In this document: positions 1 to 5,654 of the stretch, piece by piece
Layout: each line of letters begins with the position of its first letter
Numbering within the stretch: the first letter of the stretch is position 1
NCBI GenBank assembly: GCA_041674465.1
Contig: JBAYVV010000220.1
Coordinates: 1-5,791 of the forward strand
Direction: 5' to 3'
Source: JACRAR01 sp041674465
Lineage (GTDB): Bacteria > Pseudomonadota > Gammaproteobacteria > Burkholderiales > Rhodocyclaceae
DNA length: 5,791 nucleotides
Program-made: the position numbers and the translations under genes
The notes under the pieces: generated by a model
Database searches by the model: none
The model's input: only the letters and a program-made list of their open reading frames with translations
Told to the model about the DNA's origin: nothing

Positions 1-605
1 CCGATCAGTTCACTCGTCATCGCCGTTTGCTCGACCTGCGCGCGCAATACATCCTGCTGTGGTACCAGACCCGAGGCATAGCGCGCCTGGGCGACTTGGG
101 CGATCCGGGCCACGAGGTCGAGTATCTCTCGCGTGAGCTTGACGCTGACATTGGCCCTGTAGTACTCGGCGTAGGCAGCTTTGACCCGAGATGCTAGGTC
201 GATCCACATTGCACTAGCGGTTGCACGTGCCGACTCGGCGTCAGCGCTCGCCACATCGCGCTTGAGATCGCGTTTGCCCCAAAAAGGCAGGGGCTGGATC
301 ACGGTGTACTTGGTGCTGCCGACGCGCGAGGGCAACAAACTTGGCGCGGCATCCTGTCCCCTGTTGGTGACGTCCATCCACTCGACGCGCAGCGTGGGAT
401 CGGGCAGCGCCCCTGCGGGCTGCACACGCTCGCCAGCGGCCTCGGCCTCGAAGCGCATGACCGCGTATTCTGGGTTGTGGGTGCGGGCATAGTCGAGCAG
501 AGAAGCGACGTTCGCTCCCGGCATCGATTCCTGCGCTGCCGCCGTCAAGGATATTACAGCCAGCATGGCCGTCAGCCATTGGGTCAGTCCTGGTGATCGT
601 TTCAT
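1..605 (-). CDS. TolC/CusC-type outer-membrane efflux channel, 3' part outside the window
   Basis: Only the first 201 codons are present; the gene runs off base 1, and family members are usually a little over 400 residues. The product should be the outer-membrane channel of a tripartite RND pump, most likely for heavy metals. The start at 605 gives a signal peptide (MKRS, then a hydrophobic stretch, then TAAAQES) and has GAGGA five bases upstream. The mature part has features of the outer-membrane efflux protein fold: LLDYARTHNPEY near residue 40, GALPDPTLRVEW near 70, TVIQPLPFWGKRDLKR near 105, then long Ala-rich helices including KAAYAEYYRAN and RYASGLVPQQDVLRAQ. The FWGKRDLKR type sequence is typical of metal-efflux CusC/CzcC-like members. 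It follows a CusF-like gene in the same direction after a 220-base gap. Substrate copper/silver is inferred from the neighbours. The family call is firm; the exact subfamily is not. Confidence 0.9.
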   Translation of the reverse strand, partial: MKRSPGLTQWLTAMLAVISLTAAAQESMPGANVASLLDYARTHNPEYAVMRFEAEAAGERVQPAGALPDPTLRVEWMDVTNRGQDAAPSLLPSRVGSTKYTVIQPLPFWGKRDLKRDVASADAESARATASAMWIDLASRVKAAYAEYYRANVSVKLTREILDLVARIAQVAQARYASGLVPQQDVLRAQVEQTAMTSELI

Positions 606-825
606 ACGCTTCCTCAATGCCTCCTTGGCGGTACGTATCGATATCGCCTCAGGTACATCCCGTCGAGGCTGCTGCCCTCAGGAACTGCCGGCACGAGCCT
701 TCCGGCCGGTTTTCATAGGCGTGACGCGGTGCCGGCAGTCGATGGCCCTGTCTCGGTCCAAGCAGCGACATGCACGATTGTTCACCCTGCGAGAGAGACT
801 GAATATCGGGCATCAGCATGCCGTG
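606..825. other. Intergenic spacer between the CusF-like and TolC genes, with a large hairpin
   Basis: This 220-base gap is unusually long for two genes of one operon. It holds a perfect 11-base inverted repeat (684-694 and 729-739), described separately, and the TolC ribosome site (GAGGA, about 611-615, with an AAGGAGG further upstream near 619-625). One 56-codon minus-strand frame (649-819) crosses it but has no convincing ribosome site or family resemblance. I see no clear promoter. Confidence 0.6.
684..739 (-). repeat. Perfect 11-bp inverted repeat, possible intercistronic RNA hairpin
   Basis: ACTGCCGGCAC at 684-694 is exactly repeated in reverse complement as GTGCCGGCAGT at 729-739, with a 34-base loop that itself contains the short palindrome CCGGCCGG. 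In the minus-strand transcript this would form a GC-rich stem between the CusF-like and TolC cistrons. There is no following T-run, so a simple intrinsic terminator is unlikely. An RNA-processing or stability element, a partial attenuator, or a remnant of a small inserted element are all possible. Confidence 0.6.
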
Positions 826-1200
826 TTACTGGAGGCGTTCGAGGCCTGTCACCGTCATCGCACCGTTGATGGTGTCGACTGAAAATCGGATGCGGTCACC
901 CGCCCTGACTTGGCTGAGCCAGGCCGACTCTCTGACGCGGAACGACATGGTCATGGCAGGCATGCCGTTGGGCAACGGACCGTGGGAGATGGCCATCTTG
1001 CCGCCAGGCTTGTCCACGTTCTTAACGAGCCCATCGGTCATGGGCTGGGCCGCCTGAGTGGTTCCTTGCATTGAATCATGCATCCCGCTGTGCATATTGC
1101 CAGACATGGCACGATGGCCAGCATGATCATCCGCGGCGCCCACTGAAGTGGAAAGGCCAGCGGTAAGCGCGACGAGGGTGAAGACGATAGCAGTTTTCAT
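826..1200 (-). CDS. cusF: CusF-like periplasmic copper/silver-binding protein
   Basis: A 124-residue secreted protein with a C-terminal CusF-type small beta-barrel, which in E. coli hands Cu(I)/Ag(I) to the CusCBA pump in the periplasm. Residues 1-23 form a signal peptide ending VGAADD. Residues 26-54 are a His/Met-rich linker (HAGHRAMSGNMHSGMHDSM). The domain follows from about 54: LVKNVDKPGGKMAISHG, then NGMPAMTMSF, then VRAGDRIRFSV. The metal ligands are H73, M83 and M85; the Trp that caps the metal in E. coli CusF is replaced by M80. ATG at 1200 is chosen because GGAGAG lies eight bases upstream and the signal peptide starts there; the frame extends to 1281 but would overlap the previous gene. 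It starts 25 bases after the DUF411 gene, so the two are co-transcribed. Confidence 0.9.
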   Translation of the reverse strand: MKTAIVFTLVALTAGLSTSVGAADDHAGHRAMSGNMHSGMHDSMQGTTQAAQPMTDGLVKNVDKPGGKMAISHGPLPNGMPAMTMSFRVRESAWLSQVRAGDRIRFSVDTINGAMTVTGLERLQ

Positions 1201-1225
1201 GGTTTCTCTCTCCAAAAAAGGCGGC

Positions 1226-1663
1226 TCAGTGGCGCGCATAAACACGGGTTGTGCCGTCCAGTTGGACAAGCAGGGTTTCATAGGGAACTGACTTGCCTTG
1301 TTCCATGCCGGGAGACCCTGCCGGCATGCCTGGCACGGACAGGCCGATTGCCTTGGGTTTTTGTTTTAGTAGCCGACGGATATCGGCTGCCGGTACGTGG
1401 CCGATGACTACATAGCCGCCGATCTTGGCGGTATGGCAGGACTCAAGACTCTCGGATATCCGCAGTTTCTTGATGTCGGCCGGCAAATCGGTGTCCTTAT
1501 GCGTCTGCACCTGAAAGCCGTTGCTGCGCAGGTGTTCGATCCACTGCTCGCAGCAGCCGCAATATGGACTTTTGAATACATCTACCTGGGTCGCGGCTTC
1601 GGCCCAGGCAGCGCCTGCACCGAGCAGCAAGGCCAGCGTAAGCGTAATTGAACGAACGGTCAT
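1226..1663 (-). CDS. DUF411 / CopG-like periplasmic metal-binding protein
   Basis: 145 residues, full length for DUF411. It has a signal peptide (residues 1-22, cleavage near AWAEA) and then a thioredoxin-like start, VDVFKSPYCGCCEQW, with Cys35, Cys37 and Cys38. The second family signature is ESCHTA (C76, H77), followed by GYVVIGHVPAADIRRLL (H89) and GLSVPGMPAGSPGMEQG, where several Met residues cluster. In a characterised relative, CopG of Pseudomonas aeruginosa, conserved cysteines hold a multinuclear copper cluster, and family genes are often found in copper and silver resistance operons. Here it is the first gene of the unit leading to the CusF-like and TolC genes and lies downstream of a CopR-like box. 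A role in periplasmic copper sequestration or redox handling is therefore likely, though its precise reaction is not settled. The ribosome site is weak (AGGA about ten bases upstream). Confidence 0.92.
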   Translation of the reverse strand: MTVRSITLTLALLLGAGAAWAEAATQVDVFKSPYCGCCEQWIEHLRSNGFQVQTHKDTDLPADIKKLRISESLESCHTAKIGGYVVIGHVPAADIRRLLKQKPKAIGLSVPGMPAGSPGMEQGKSVPYETLLVQLDGTTRVYARH

Positions 1664-1735
1664 GGCGGGAGATCCTATTGGATTGGAACAGCCCGCATTG
1701 TGCCGTACCTTAGCCTACGGCAAGCTTACCCAGAC

Positions 1736-1751
1736 ATTACACTTCTGTAAT
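1736..1751 (-). promoter_or_regulatory. CopR/CusR-like response-regulator box in front of the DUF411 operon
   Basis: ATTACA-CTTC-TGTAAT is a perfect palindrome with a four-base spacer. Known CopR boxes in pseudomonads approximate TGACA-n5-GTAAT, and the E. coli CusR box is built around TGACAA-n2-TTGTCA. This site fits TTACA-n5-GTAAT, one mismatch from the first form. It lies about 70 bases upstream of the DUF411 start codon, overlapping the expected -35 region. Copper/silver-responsive activation by a two-component regulator is inferred. The regulator gene is not in the window. Confidence 0.65.
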
Positions 1752-1768
1752 CTTCATGCACTCTCGGC

Positions 1769-1808
1769 AATCCCTTTCCCAACGCCTTCGCTCATCGGGC
1801 AAGGGATT
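1769..1808 (-). terminator. Strong hairpin downstream of the Met-rich lipoprotein gene
   Basis: AATCCCTTTCCC (1769-1780) pairs with GGGCAAGGGATT (1797-1808) with a single mismatch across 12 positions and a 16-base loop. It starts 18 bases past the stop codon of the lipoprotein gene and lies before the next operon's promoter, which is where a terminator or 3'-end stabilising stem would be expected. It lacks a T-run on either strand, so it may not act as a classical Rho-independent terminator. Confidence 0.55.
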
Positions 1809-1826
1809 CGATCGACAACCCAGTCC

Positions 1827-2828
1827 TCAGTGCATACCGCCCATCATCACATTGACCGTATTCGCGGCATTATTCACTGTCATCCCTGCATTTTGCATCG
1901 CGGATTGCATGGACGCAGCAGAAGTCATATCGGTCGCTATCATGGCAACGGTTCCATCGGTCTTCATTACCGGCATGCTGATATTGGTTACGTTCTGAGC
2001 GGTCAAAGCGGCCATCATATTTGCGACCTTGGTCGTGTCAGACGTAACATAGCTGTTCATGACGCCTGCCATGGCCGCGACAACGCAAGCCATTTGCTGT
2101 GAAGTCGATGTCGCTGACGCATTGCAAGGAACACCGCTGGCATCTGTAAGCAGACTTGAATTCTTTGCCGCCATCGCGACTCTACCCAATTGTTTGACCA
2201 TATTGGATTGCATGGTCAGCAGGGTGGAATTGGAGCCACTGTTCTTCAGGTCAACCATCGGCATCACGCTCAAGTCAATACCCAACGATGACATGGCCGA
2301 TTGGACAGCCGCAATGGATTGGCTGATCTTGGTTGCATCGATCGTGGTCGTGCTTACCGCACTGGCAGCCATTTCACTGAACGGCGTTACGTAAACAGTC
2401 GTCGTGCCGGAAACCGCGGGGACGACCGCACGCATCGTCATGCTGTAGGGGATGTCAGTACCCGTCGTTTCGTCCGCCATCATGCTCGAGGTGCCGGGCA
2501 TAACTTTGATCATCGCCGGGCCGGTATAGCCGTCGCTGAAGACCACGCTATAGGAGCCATCAGCACCGGTGGTGCCTGACGCGCAGGAGGCGTCGGGCTC
2601 TGGCGCACCGTTTACGATTCGACACGCCAGGACCTTGGCTTGCTTGATGAGTCCTTTCGCGGCAGTGCCGCTAATACTTGACGGCGTGGGCAACACTGCC
2701 GTGGGAGACGAAGTGCCCCCGCCACCGCAACCCGCTATGACTAAGGCGGCTGCCAGGACCATGCCCGCGCCCAATATAGAATTGGACTGTATCGTTGTTC
2801 CGAACCTACTTCCCGCATTACCCATCAT
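1827..2828 (-). CDS. Methionine-rich lipoprotein with N-terminal carboxypeptidase-regulatory-like domain
   Basis: 333 residues. The signal sequence ends in a lipobox, LVIAGC, with lipidated Cys34 followed by Gly4; Gly rather than Asp at +2 suggests outer-membrane sorting. A low-complexity Ser/Thr/Pro linker leads to a beta domain (about 52-150) with ISGTAAKGLIKQAKVLA, GADGSYSVVF and YTGPAMIKV. This matches an N-terminal domain seen in many proteobacterial lipoproteins. The rest is helical, Ala/Ser/Thr-rich and very Met-rich: by my count 28 Met in about 300 mature residues, ending MMGGMH. Four further Cys (69, 82, 235, 248) could form disulfides. ATG at 2828 is chosen because GGGAG lies six bases upstream; ATG 2825 is equally possible, and the frame extends to 2861 without a ribosome site. 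It follows the DUF5666 gene by 48 bases. Function unknown; Cu(I)/Ag(I) binding through Met is inferred from composition and neighbours. Confidence 0.8.
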   Translation of the reverse strand: MMGNAGSRFGTTIQSNSILGAGMVLAAALVIAGCGGGGTSSPTAVLPTPSSISGTAAKGLIKQAKVLACRIVNGAPEPDASCASGTTGADGSYSVVFSDGYTGPAMIKVMPGTSSMMADETTGTDIPYSMTMRAVVPAVSGTTTVYVTPFSEMAASAVSTTTIDATKISQSIAAVQSAMSSLGIDLSVMPMVDLKNSGSNSTLLTMQSNMVKQLGRVAMAAKNSSLLTDASGVPCNASATSTSQQMACVVAAMAGVMNSYVTSDTTKVANMMAALTAQNVTNISMPVMKTDGTVAMIATDMTSAASMQSAMQNAGMTVNNAANTVNVMMGGMH

Positions 2829-2876
2829 CACAATCTCCCTCAAGTTAAGAAATCCTGCCAAAGAAAAACCGTCGTT

Positions 2877-4580
2877 CTAGCCATTTAGTACCGTGATCGT
2901 CGTTGCCGTGTATTGCCCACCGGAGTATTGGACGTTGACTCCGATGCGCGATCCGGACATCATGCCGCCCCCGCCCATCATCCCGCCGCCCATGACAGGT
3001 ACAGCATTGCTCTGTATGGTCAGGCCGTTCAACATGAAGCTTGTCGCGGTGACGTTGTAGGCGACGCCTTCCATATAGGTGATGCCGGGCATGGACCCTG
3101 GCGTGGTTCCTGAACCCGGTGTGGTGTTTGAGCCAGGAGACGACGCCGACTGGGTGAAGCTCACCACGGAAGTCGTCAGGGTGCCGCCATTCATCATGCC
3201 CCGGACAATTACCGACTGGCCAACGACCAGATTGCTCGCGGTTCCGTTGATGAAGAATTGGCTCGAACCCATCATGCCGCTCATGCTTATGCCCGAGGCG
3301 ATGGACATGGTGTAGAGTTGCGTCGCCGGATTGTAGCTAGTGACCGTTCCCATCAGGTCGAGCGTCGAGCCCACGGGTGCTAGCGCGGGATTTAGTGCCA
3401 CAACAGTGACGGTAGCGGCACGCACGATATTGTTGGCTACCGCGCCGGTGATCTCGACAAACACGCCATTGGCCAAATCCTTGGCCACCCCACCGCTGAA
3501 GCTGGCCGAACTGGCGTCAACGGTCACGCCGCGCACCGTAAAACTCGAGGCCGACACAAAATTCAATATCGTGCCGTGCAGTTCGACAGCAGTTGTGGCA
3601 GGAGGAGCGTAAGCCGTAACGCTAGTCGCGGTTAGTTTGCCTGTGGCCGCGTCATATTGACCCGTTACCACGACATACTTGCCGTCTACCAATAAAGTCC
3701 CCGCCGGGGAGATTTGCGACTTATTGGCGTCTACCGCGACGTTGAGCAGTTTGAAAGTGCCATTGCTGGTATATCCGGAGATCGGTCCAGAGAGCGTCAG
3801 ATTACCGGTGGAAGACAACTTGACTCGGATGCTGTTCGCCGCGATGACGTTTCCTGTAGGCACAGTGTTGCTCCACACCGTCACCAGTTCACCATTGGCC
3901 AGTACCGTGCCCGCCGGGCTGATTGCCGCCGCGCCCACATTGATCGTGTTGTTGCCGATGGTGAAGTTCCCCGATGTCGCGTTGTATTGCGAAACGTACC
4001 CCGTCAGTCGAATTCCCGTGCCGGCAACCTTTTGTACGAGCAGAGTCGCCTGTACAAATGTGTTGCCCTGCGCATCGGTCTTGAGCAGTCCATAGACCGC
4101 CACACGGTCACCAATTTGGATGGCTGTGGCAGATGCATAGCCCGCAAATACGGTGACGGGGCCTAGCGTCGTGTCCGAATTGACGGAAACGGTGGTCCCG
4201 AGCACGGTAATGCTGTTACTGCCCACCGAGGTAACCAGACCCACTAATTCGGGAGACATGATGATAGAGGTCATCGCGCCGTTAGGGTCGTAGGCGAATT
4301 CGACCATTTGGCCGAGCATGGCGCTGGTCGAAGGCATAGTTACCGCAGTTCCTTGGTCCTCTTCGGAGGTGTAGCTCGCCTGTGTATCATCCCTGCGCAC
4401 CCCATCGACGATCAGGCTGCCGAAACCTGTTGCCACGCCGAACCCTGTACCGCCAGAGCCGATAATCCCGCTCAAGGCGCCAGCACCTCCCCCACCGCCA
4501 CCCCCGCACCCAGAAGTCAGTAAGACGACCGCGATGACAGCGAAGTTCGCGGGAATACGGGTAAGTGCTTTCAATAACAT
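2877..4580 (-). CDS. DUF5666 multi-repeat lipoprotein with Met/Gly-rich C-terminal segments
   Basis: 567 residues. Residues 1-24 are a signal sequence ending in the lipobox LTSGC; Cys25 is followed by seven Gly, suggesting outer-membrane anchoring. GSGGTGFGVATGFGSLIVDGV (about 42-61) is the typical opening of DUF5666 proteins. The body is about six beta-rich units of 60-70 residues beginning near 111, 190, 261, 331, 407 and 501. Each has a V.G.V start, a central F-x-(I/L/V) strand and a G..V.V.G strand; ISPAG is shared by units 2 and 3. Units 5 and 6 carry Met-rich inserts (MSGMMG at 433-438; MGGGMMGGGGMM at 530-541). A Ser/Pro/Gly/Thr linker lies at 476-498. GGGAGG four bases before ATG 4580 fixes the start. 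It sits 27 bases after the DUF6502 gene and 48 before the Met-rich lipoprotein. DUF5666 function is unknown to me; metal binding is a hypothesis from the Met clusters and context. Confidence 0.85.
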   Translation of the reverse strand: MLLKALTRIPANFAVIAVVLLTSGCGGGGGGGAGALSGIIGSGGTGFGVATGFGSLIVDGVRRDDTQASYTSEEDQGTAVTMPSTSAMLGQMVEFAYDPNGAMTSIIMSPELVGLVTSVGSNSITVLGTTVSVNSDTTLGPVTVFAGYASATAIQIGDRVAVYGLLKTDAQGNTFVQATLLVQKVAGTGIRLTGYVSQYNATSGNFTIGNNTINVGAAAISPAGTVLANGELVTVWSNTVPTGNVIAANSIRVKLSSTGNLTLSGPISGYTSNGTFKLLNVAVDANKSQISPAGTLLVDGKYVVVTGQYDAATGKLTATSVTAYAPPATTAVELHGTILNFVSASSFTVRGVTVDASSASFSGGVAKDLANGVFVEITGAVANNIVRAATVTVVALNPALAPVGSTLDLMGTVTSYNPATQLYTMSIASGISMSGMMGSSQFFINGTASNLVVGQSVIVRGMMNGGTLTTSVVSFTQSASSPGSNTTPGSGTTPGSMPGITYMEGVAYNVTATSFMLNGLTIQSNAVPVMGGGMMGGGGMMSGSRIGVNVQYSGGQYTATTITVLNG

Positions 4581-4607
4581 GAGGCCTCCCAGAATTCTGT
4601 TTCTTTG

Positions 4608-5423
4608 CTATCGCTTGGCCACCGGGCCGCGATAACAGTACATGCCAAGGCGAAACCTCTGGGTCGCGTCAGCACGCCCTTCATCCCGTTGGTTCAATTT
4701 GGTGGCTTCGCGCACGATCTCCTTAAAGCCCCTTAGCCAGATCTTCCGGGACAACGCCGCTAGCGTTTCGACTGAATGTTCTGTAAATCCTTCGGCAAAC
4801 ACCGCCTGTTCGAGCATTGGCGCGGCTCCGGAGACATTGCTAACAGCGGAAGCAATATGGTCTGCCACGTTATCGGCCAACACCTGCAGCATCTCGGCAG
4901 TTCCATCCTTGGGCACAAAGGCTTCGGCGCAAAGCTCAAGTCGGTTTTCATTCCCTTCGCCCTGAACCGCGCGCACAACACCCAGCCGAAGCAACTCCTG
5001 CAGAACCACGTTGGGCCGGACATCCTTTGATATAGAGTAGGCCAACGCATCGAAAGACCCCGACTTGCCATGCCGAGCAAGAAGCTTGCGCTTACCATGT
5101 TTGTCGGAATATGCGGGGTCGCTGCTCCATCGAGCAAATGCAGCCATGGCCAAGCTGAGGTTCTTTGCCCGGACGGGTGGTTGGCCAGCCTCACGCCAGA
5201 CATGGACGTCCTTTCTGTGGACGCCGGACAGAGTACTCAGGCTTGAATCGGTCACCTTCGCGCCGTTGGAGGTAAGTACACTCTCGGCAGCCCCAACGAA
5301 CACCGTCTTGAAGGCGCTCGCAAATTGCGTGTAGCTCACTCCCTCGCGGACGAGCAACTCGATCAGGGGCTGGCTCAGTCGCAATGCCGCTTCCAGGACG
5401 AGATCAGTACGAGAGTCAGACAT
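4608..5423 (-). CDS. DUF6502 family protein, probable helix-turn-helix regulator
   Basis: 271 residues with no signal peptide or membrane segment, so cytoplasmic. The N-terminal LSQPLIELLVREGVSYTQFASAFKTVFVGAA (12-45, Leu/Ala-rich helices), the middle DSSLSTLSGVHRKDVHVWRE (59-78) and the closing RFRLGMYCY (256-264) match the DUF6502 pattern as I remember it. The middle segment reads like a winged helix-turn-helix recognition unit (short helix, Ser-Gly turn, then Arg-Lys-rich helix). A second possible winged-helix part runs near 124-170 (DALAYSI..VLQELLRLGVV). I infer a DNA-binding regulator, possibly of its own operon: it is the first gene and the DUF5666 lipoprotein gene starts 27 bases after it. 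The start at 5423 has no obvious Shine-Dalgarno sequence (TTAGTAACCG precedes it), but no other Met lies near. A dyad about 25-50 bases upstream could be its operator. Confidence 0.8.
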   Translation of the reverse strand: MSDSRTDLVLEAALRLSQPLIELLVREGVSYTQFASAFKTVFVGAAESVLTSNGAKVTDSSLSTLSGVHRKDVHVWREAGQPPVRAKNLSLAMAAFARWSSDPAYSDKHGKRKLLARHGKSGSFDALAYSISKDVRPNVVLQELLRLGVVRAVQGEGNENRLELCAEAFVPKDGTAEMLQVLADNVADHIASAVSNVSGAAPMLEQAVFAEGFTEHSVETLAALSRKIWLRGFKEIVREATKLNQRDEGRADATQRFRLGMYCYRGPVAKR

Positions 5424-5447
5424 CGGTTACTAAACGCACGGAATCAA

Positions 5448-5472
5448 AGTGTGTGAAATCTTCCCACACATT
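5448..5472 (-). promoter_or_regulatory. Inverted repeat upstream of the DUF6502 gene, possible operator
   Basis: AGTGTGTG (5448-5455) and CACACATT (5465-5472) form an inverted repeat matching at seven of eight positions around a nine-base spacer, 25 bases from the start codon at 5423. On the minus strand a TTGACG (5482-5487) lies just upstream and AAGATT (5457-5462) lies inside the dyad, 19 bases apart. A -35/-10 pair with a long spacer overlapping an operator is conceivable. Autoregulation by the DUF6502 protein is only a guess. Confidence 0.4.
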
Positions 5473-5597
5473 GGCGAGGGACGTCAAGTGTTTTCTCTGA
5501 CCATCCCGAACAGGCAGTAGATCAGGTACGTTTTGTGGCTGTGGAACTGCATTCCTTTCGGGTTCTTTGCCTTCCCTTCAAAATCCTGTCGTAACGG

Positions 5598-5612
5598 TGA
5601 CAAATTTGTAAT
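5598..5612 (+). promoter_or_regulatory. CopR/CusR-like box upstream of the plus-strand gene
   Basis: TGACA-AATTT-GTAAT agrees exactly with the TGACA-n5-GTAAT form of CopR sites in pseudomonads as I recall it, and also with the TGACAA-n2-TTGT core of the E. coli CusR box. Its centre, ACAAATTTGT, is a perfect ten-base palindrome. It shares its GTAAT arm and spacing with the site at 1736-1751. It lies about 130 bases upstream of the start at 5745 and about 56 bases before the start of transcription expected from the promoter at 5625-5654. Confidence 0.7.
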
Positions 5613-5624
5613 CCGGCCGCCATG

Positions 5625-5654
5625 TTGGCGTGAGCATCGTTGTCGCACTATACG
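5625..5654 (+). promoter_or_regulatory. Candidate sigma-70 promoter for the plus-strand gene at 5745
   Basis: TTGGCG (5625-5630) and TATACG (5649-5654) are separated by 18 bases, a plausible -35/-10 pair. They are placed just downstream of the CopR-like box and would leave a leader of roughly 85 bases before the start codon. Assigned by eye only. Confidence 0.4.

Larger units (their letters stand above)
1664..1826. promoter_or_regulatory. Regulatory region of the DUF411-CusF-TolC operon
   Basis: This non-coding gap separates two minus-strand transcription units. From high to low coordinates it holds a strong hairpin (1769-1808) likely ending the upstream lipoprotein transcript, a CopR/CusR-like palindrome (1736-1751), and a candidate -10 (TAGGCT on the minus strand, 1712-1717) placed 18 bases after the TGTAAT arm of the palindrome. 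No good -35 is present apart from the palindrome, as expected of an activator-dependent promoter. The -10 assignment is tentative; TAAGGT (1707-1712) is an alternative. Confidence 0.55.

Noticed and set aside
649..819. 56-codon minus-strand frame (MLMPDIQSLS...) between the CusF-like and TolC genes
   Set aside because: It has no Shine-Dalgarno sequence, unremarkable composition with scattered Cys, and it spans the perfect inverted repeat, which better explains the region as non-coding.
1201..1281. Longer start for the CusF-like gene (Met at 1281)
   Set aside because: It would overlap the DUF411 gene and bury the signal peptide; ATG 1200 has a good ribosome site directly before a typical signal sequence.
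1707..1726. ACCTTAGC-n4-GGCAAGCT, reminiscent of a MerR-type (CueR) operator
   Set aside because: The arms match at only about five of eight positions and no -35/-10 pair with the 19-base spacing of MerR-family promoters frames it. The palindrome at 1736-1751 is a much better candidate.
1521..2102. 193-codon plus-strand frame crossing the DUF411 start, the intergenic region and the lipoprotein 3' end
   Set aside because: It runs antisense through two supported genes and a regulatory region, and its His/Ser-rich translation looks like a frame shadow.
3679..4166. Two long plus-strand frames opposite the DUF5666 gene
   Set aside because: They lie antisense to a gene with a lipobox, ribosome site and repeat structure; they are shadows of its codon bias.
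4484..4507. C-rich tract (poly-Gly after the lipobox) as a phase-variable repeat
   Set aside because: The tract is interrupted by A and G bases and encodes Gly with mixed codons, so slippage is not especially likely.
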